Shown here piece after piece: positions 14,610-17,869 of a DNA stretch of 17,869 nucleotides; position 1 is the first letter of the stretch, and each line of letters begins with the position of its first letter. Under the pieces are notes generated by a model, which did not search any database, was not told where the DNA came from, and worked only from the letters and a program-made list of their open reading frames with translations. Origin of the DNA: Lentisphaeria bacterium (GTDB lineage: Bacteria > Verrucomicrobiota > Lentisphaeria > Oligosphaerales > Oligosphaeraceae); the NCBI GenBank assembly GCA_016287975.1, contig JAEEXV010000070.1, positions 1 through 17,869 of the forward strand, written 5' to 3'. Made by a program: the position numbers and the translations under genes.

Positions 14610-17549
14610 TTACTTCGCGTACGCCTCGATTTCGCCGATGCGGGCGACCTTGGCCTTGGCCGCATTGGGGAGGGGGCGGAAGCGCCCGAGGAGGCCGACG
14701 GGCTCGTCCACCACGATGCGGAGGCGTTCGGCGCGGGCGACAGGCGGGAAGACGCACTCGAAATGGTTCTCCTTCGTGCCGTCGGCGCAGGTGTAGACCG
14801 TCTGCCAGGCGCCGTCGGCAAAGACCTCGAGATGGAACTTGCCGAGCGAGTGGTCGAAGGCGTCGACCACCACGCGCCCCAGCGTGAAGGGACGCTTTTT
14901 CGGGGTGAGTTCAAGCCATGGCCGACGGTCGTCTGGGTGGCTTGTCCACAGCACGATGCCGTTGCGGAAACTCTGCTCCGGCAGCATCCCGTCACACAGG
15001 TGCCACAGGTTGTCCTTGCCGCTGTTGCTGTCGTCGAAGATGGCGGTCGAGGCGTCGATCTTCTCCACCGCCTCGCCCTTGCCGCGCTGCCAGAGCAGAT
15101 TGCCGGGCTTCGCGAGGCCGCGGTAGAGTTCCTCGACCTTCGCCTTGATCTCGGGAAGCCCTGGATACCCTGGCGGCGCCTTCTCGACGTAGGCGTGCCC
15201 CATGCAAGGCCCGAAAGTGTCCCGCATCACGCCGTCCTTCACGGCGACAGTGCGCTTTTCCCCGACCACATGCAGCGCCGTCAGATGCTTCGGAAGCCCG
15301 CTGAAGACCACCTGGCAGGTCTCCATCGAGACATTCGACGCCGCCAGGAAATAGCCGTCCGCCGTATCCGTGGCGATGCGCCGCACATCCTTCGCCCCCA
15401 AGAACGACGGCTGCACTGGATGGCGCTCCTGCACCGCATGCTCGCCGATGTAGCGGAACGTCGGCACCAGCGTCGGCCAGCCGTAGCTGACCTCGGGATA
15501 GCGGACGACGCTGAGATAGCACCTCAAGTGGTTGCAGCCGACGCAGATCGCCATCAGGGTCTGGTTGTAGAACTCCTGCACGGACGGGATGCGGCTGTCG
15601 TTGGCGCCCAGCCCGTAGTCCCACTTGTTGAAGGCCATGTCGGTGAAGGCCAGCGCCGCCTGGCGGTATCCGCCGACCTGGCGGTGGCGGATGGCGTCCG
15701 CCACATGTGCGATGGGCGTGCAGTCGCTGACGACGCCGCGCGGCCCGCGCACCGCGGGATAGGGGTGGTGCGCCTGGACGTCGAGCGAGCCCAGGTATTT
15801 GTGCGTCGATGAATCGCTGCCCCACACGGGATGCCACGGATCCTCCTCCTTCACAATCTGGTAGAGCGTCTCCAGCGCCTCCGGCAGCAGCGAATCGCCC
15901 GACGGCTCGTCGAACCACAGCCACCCGTAGAGCCTGGGCTCGTCGCGGAACTGCCGCACCAGTTCCCGCACCCGGTCAAGCTGCTGCCGCGTGAAAGCGC
16001 CGGTCTGCATCGCCTTGCGGAACTCGGGGACGCGCAGGCCGCCAAGTCGCCAGATGATGTCGCCGCTGAGCCACAGCTGGTCGGGGCGGATATTCCGCAA
16101 TCCCATCTGCACGCGCACATTGGCCTCGGGGAGGTCCGGCATCCAGGAGTAGGCCGCGCGCACGGTGAAGGTCGGCTTGCCCTCGCGCATGATGCGCCCG
16201 TCCTTCGAGAGCCACGTCTCGCCAGGCTTGTAGGGCAGTTTCCACAATGGGCACGACGCCTCCGCGAACTTCACTGGCGCGCCCGCCTCGTCCAGCAGCC
16301 GCGCCGCCACCGCGAAGCGCCCCTCTGGCAGCACCGCGTTCGGGAAGCGCACTTCCGTCGTCTCGCCTGGCGACGCGACACGCCTTTCCCAGACTGGCGC
16401 CTGGCCAGGCGTGCCGATGGCGATGGCCAGCGTCTTGCCCTTCCGCTGCGCCTCCGGCAGTTTCAGCAGGACGTTGAAGGCGACGGTCTCCAGTTTCTGC
16501 GTCGAGAAGATGGTGTGGCGGAAATGCGGGTCGAGCATGCGGATTGCGAGCGGCGAGAAGCCGACCTCCGTCTGCGCCTCGCGGCAGGCGATCGTCCTGC
16601 CATTTGCATCCGCCACCCGCAGGACGTTGGTGTAGACGCCAGGCGCCTTCAGCACCACTGGCGGCAACTGGAACGCCACGCGCGCCCCCGCCGCCGCCTC
16701 CACCTTCGCGGGTTTCGAAAAGGCAATGTCCCCCTCCGCCGAACGCCAGTAGTTCTCGAGTTCATAGGTCTGCGCCTGGCCAGTGTGGTTGACCAGCGCA
16801 CCCGCGCTCTCGACACAGCCGCGCCCCAGGCCGTCCACCCCAGGCTGCGCCGACAGCGCCGACAGTTCCACCTGGTAGGCGGCGAAGGGGCAATCCAGCC
16901 CCGCCAGCCGCAGGAACTTCGTCGGCTCATGGAAGACCCCCGCCACCGCGAAACACGCCTTCGCCTCGACAAAGCGGTTGCGGACCACGTTGATGCCCCA
17001 CTCGCCCGAAAGCGGGCTCCGCCGCGCGAAGTTGAAGAACGGTATCTTCACCTCGCACGTCCATTCGTCCCTGCCGACGCGCGTGCGCGCCGACCAGATG
17101 CCGTTCCACTGCATGTCCGCGACGCCGACCCCCTTGTCCACATGGCGATCCAGGCGGGATTCGGAGACCCCCACGATGAAATGCCAGTAGATCTCCTGCG
17201 TGTGCCCGGGATCGAGCATGATCTCGATGCTGTCGTTGTAGTAGGCCGCGCCGTCCCGGGGATACTCGCGCGTCTGCATCAGGTCGGGGCGGGGTTCCGC
17301 GCAGCGGACGCCCAGATACAGCGCCTGGTCGTCGAAGAGCACCTTCAGCGTGGTCTTCACTGGCGGCGCCGCCTTCGTCTTCGTGTGGATGAAGCTATCC
17401 CACGGCGGCGCCGCCTCCCACGCGCCCTCGTCCAGCACCCCGTCCACGTGCACTGGCGACGGCGCCCGCACCGCACGGACCACCCCCTCCGCCCCCGACG
17501 CGACGCACATCGCAAACACACACAGCAACACCGCGATTCGCTTCTTCAT
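14610..17549 (-). CDS. Secreted CBM9-like / barrel / discoidin-like putative glycoside hydrolase
   Basis: This 979-residue protein starts at ATG 17549 with a weak AGGA upstream. Residues 1 to about 20 (MKKRIAVLLCVFAMCVASGA) form a signal peptide. A CBM9-like domain spans about 25-225, recognised from VHVDGVLDEGAWEAA, LYLGVRCAEP, DSIEIMLDPG and the closing WTCEVKIPFFNF. A beta-rich Ig-like region follows to about 430. The segment 440-790 looks like a TIM barrel with LYGWLWFDEPSG (D547, E548 as acid candidates), typical of clan-A-like hydrolases, though I cannot name a family. Residues about 830-979 resemble an F5/8 type C (discoidin) galactose-binding domain (PWLELTPKKRPFTLGRVVVD, ERLRIVVDEPVG). 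Inference: exported polysaccharide-processing enzyme, with the same N-terminal logic as the 3748-6741 gene but little direct similarity elsewhere. Confidence 0.78.
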   Translation of the reverse strand: MKKRIAVLLCVFAMCVASGAEGVVRAVRAPSPVHVDGVLDEGAWEAAPPWDSFIHTKTKAAPPVKTTLKVLFDDQALYLGVRCAEPRPDLMQTREYPRDGAAYYNDSIEIMLDPGHTQEIYWHFIVGVSESRLDRHVDKGVGVADMQWNGIWSARTRVGRDEWTCEVKIPFFNFARRSPLSGEWGINVVRNRFVEAKACFAVAGVFHEPTKFLRLAGLDCPFAAYQVELSALSAQPGVDGLGRGCVESAGALVNHTGQAQTYELENYWRSAEGDIAFSKPAKVEAAAGARVAFQLPPVVLKAPGVYTNVLRVADANGRTIACREAQTEVGFSPLAIRMLDPHFRHTIFSTQKLETVAFNVLLKLPEAQRKGKTLAIAIGTPGQAPVWERRVASPGETTEVRFPNAVLPEGRFAVAARLLDEAGAPVKFAEASCPLWKLPYKPGETWLSKDGRIMREGKPTFTVRAAYSWMPDLPEANVRVQMGLRNIRPDQLWLSGDIIWRLGGLRVPEFRKAMQTGAFTRQQLDRVRELVRQFRDEPRLYGWLWFDEPSGDSLLPEALETLYQIVKEEDPWHPVWGSDSSTHKYLGSLDVQAHHPYPAVRGPRGVVSDCTPIAHVADAIRHRQVGGYRQAALAFTDMAFNKWDYGLGANDSRIPSVQEFYNQTLMAICVGCNHLRCYLSVVRYPEVSYGWPTLVPTFRYIGEHAVQERHPVQPSFLGAKDVRRIATDTADGYFLAASNVSMETCQVVFSGLPKHLTALHVVGEKRTVAVKDGVMRDTFGPCMGHAYVEKAPPGYPGLPEIKAKVEELYRGLAKPGNLLWQRGKGEAVEKIDASTAIFDDSNSGKDNLWHLCDGMLPEQSFRNGIVLWTSHPDDRRPWLELTPKKRPFTLGRVVVDAFDHSLGKFHLEVFADGAWQTVYTCADGTKENHFECVFPPVARAERLRIVVDEPVGLLGRFRPLPNAAKAKVARIGEIEAYAK

Positions 17550-17582
17550 GCTCTCGTTCCTATGGGTGGGGCACTTTCAAGA

Positions 17583-17855
17583 TTTTCCGGAGTTTCCGGA
17601 GTTTTCGGATTCTCCAGGGCTTCCGGAAGCGAGGCTGGTTTGCTCGGCGGTCCGCCACGGCGAGACGCCGTGGCTACGGCCGCAAATGCGCCGGAGCTTC
17701 CGGAGTTTCCGGATCTTCCGGATCTTCCGGATTCTCCGGATCTTCCGGATTCTCCGGATCTTCCGGATTCTCCGGATCTTCCGGATTCTCCGGATCTTCC
17801 GGATTCTCCGGATCTTCCGGATTCTCCGGATCTTCCGGATCTTCCGGATTTTCCG
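17583..17855. repeat. TCCGGA tandem array, 9/18-bp period
   Basis: Alternating nonamers CCGGATCTT and CCGGATTCT make an 18-bp unit. ATTCTCCGG recurs at 17731, 17749, 17767, 17785, 17803 and 17821, exactly 18 bp apart. Degenerate units flank this core, including a block at 17583-17630 on the far side of the palindrome at 17654. The array carries about 22 CCGG sites. The perfect part has no stop in any of six frames; one minus-strand frame reads NPEDPE repeats but ends at TAG in the palindrome region, with no start inside the window. It lies upstream of the CBM9 gene at 17549. Confidence 0.85.
17642..17676. repeat. Third copy of the REP-like palindrome
   Basis: GCCACGGCG (17654-17662), loop AGA, and the complementary arm (17666-17674) repeat the hairpin found twice at 3494-3627. 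Similarity to the right-hand copy extends leftward through GCTCGGCGG before the stem. It interrupts the TCCGGA array, with repeat words on both sides, which suggests insertion into the array or expansion of the array around it. Confidence 0.7.
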
Positions 17856-17869
17856 GCGTTACGCCTCCC

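Noticed and set aside
14165..14995. The SIS-protein frame extends about 275 codons upstream through the repeat array and into the next gene
   Set aside because: The extension is repeat-encoded KIQDSRFK-like sequence plus antisense of the CBM9 gene. MurQ-like sequence and a good AAGGAG site fix the start at 14164.

Overview
This is a bacterial window with two compositional regimes. Positions 1 to about 3150 hold the 5' part of a large minus-strand surface-protein gene with moderate GC and an AT-rich core. From about 3480 onward the DNA is GC-rich and densely coding. No 16S rRNA or other decisive marker is present. Large CBM9-fronted putative glycoside hydrolases, an AIDA-repeat/zincin surface protein and abundant short-period repeats in the gaps would fit a Lentisphaerota/Victivallales-type member of the PVC group. 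That is a guess from gene style, not a demonstrated assignment.

Layout: (1) 3153 to 1 and beyond the edge, minus strand: zincin-like domain, AIDA-type repeats, then tandem Ig-like repeats. A near-consensus sigma70 promoter lies at 3372-3344, with a leader of about 184 nt. (2) 3154-3747: no gene beyond that leader and promoter; holds a REPIN-like pair of inverted palindromes and a 9-bp tandem repeat. (3) 3748-6741, plus: secreted CBM9-like plus barrel-type putative glycoside hydrolase. (4) 6742-6978: stem-loop and a GAATC-heptad repeat with a 51-bp period. (5) 6979-10916, plus: pheT, rsmI and a secreted HExxH metallopeptidase, tightly packed (12-nt gap, then a TGATG overlap), so probably one operon. 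(6) 10962-12014, plus: RtcB-family RNA ligase of the release-factor-H-associated type. (7) 14164-12029, minus: a GCKR/MurQ-like SIS protein followed by a macro-domain protein, converging on the RNA ligase. (8) 14165-14609: a striking 85-bp higher-order tandem array of GAATC heptads. (9) 17549-14610, minus: a second secreted CBM9-like putative glycoside hydrolase with a C-terminal discoidin-like domain. (10) 17550-17869: a TCCGGA array with an exact 18-bp period, interrupted by a third copy of the palindrome.

The genes do not form one obvious pathway. Two large exported enzymes suggest polysaccharide use. pheT and rsmI are translation housekeeping. The RNA ligase and macro-domain protein are plausible RNA or ADP-ribose repair functions. 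The SIS protein looks like a sugar-phosphate-binding regulator. The most unusual signals are non-coding: each of the four larger gaps carries an ordered short-period repeat, and the tetranucleotide CCGG is rare in the GC-rich genes yet packed into the last array.
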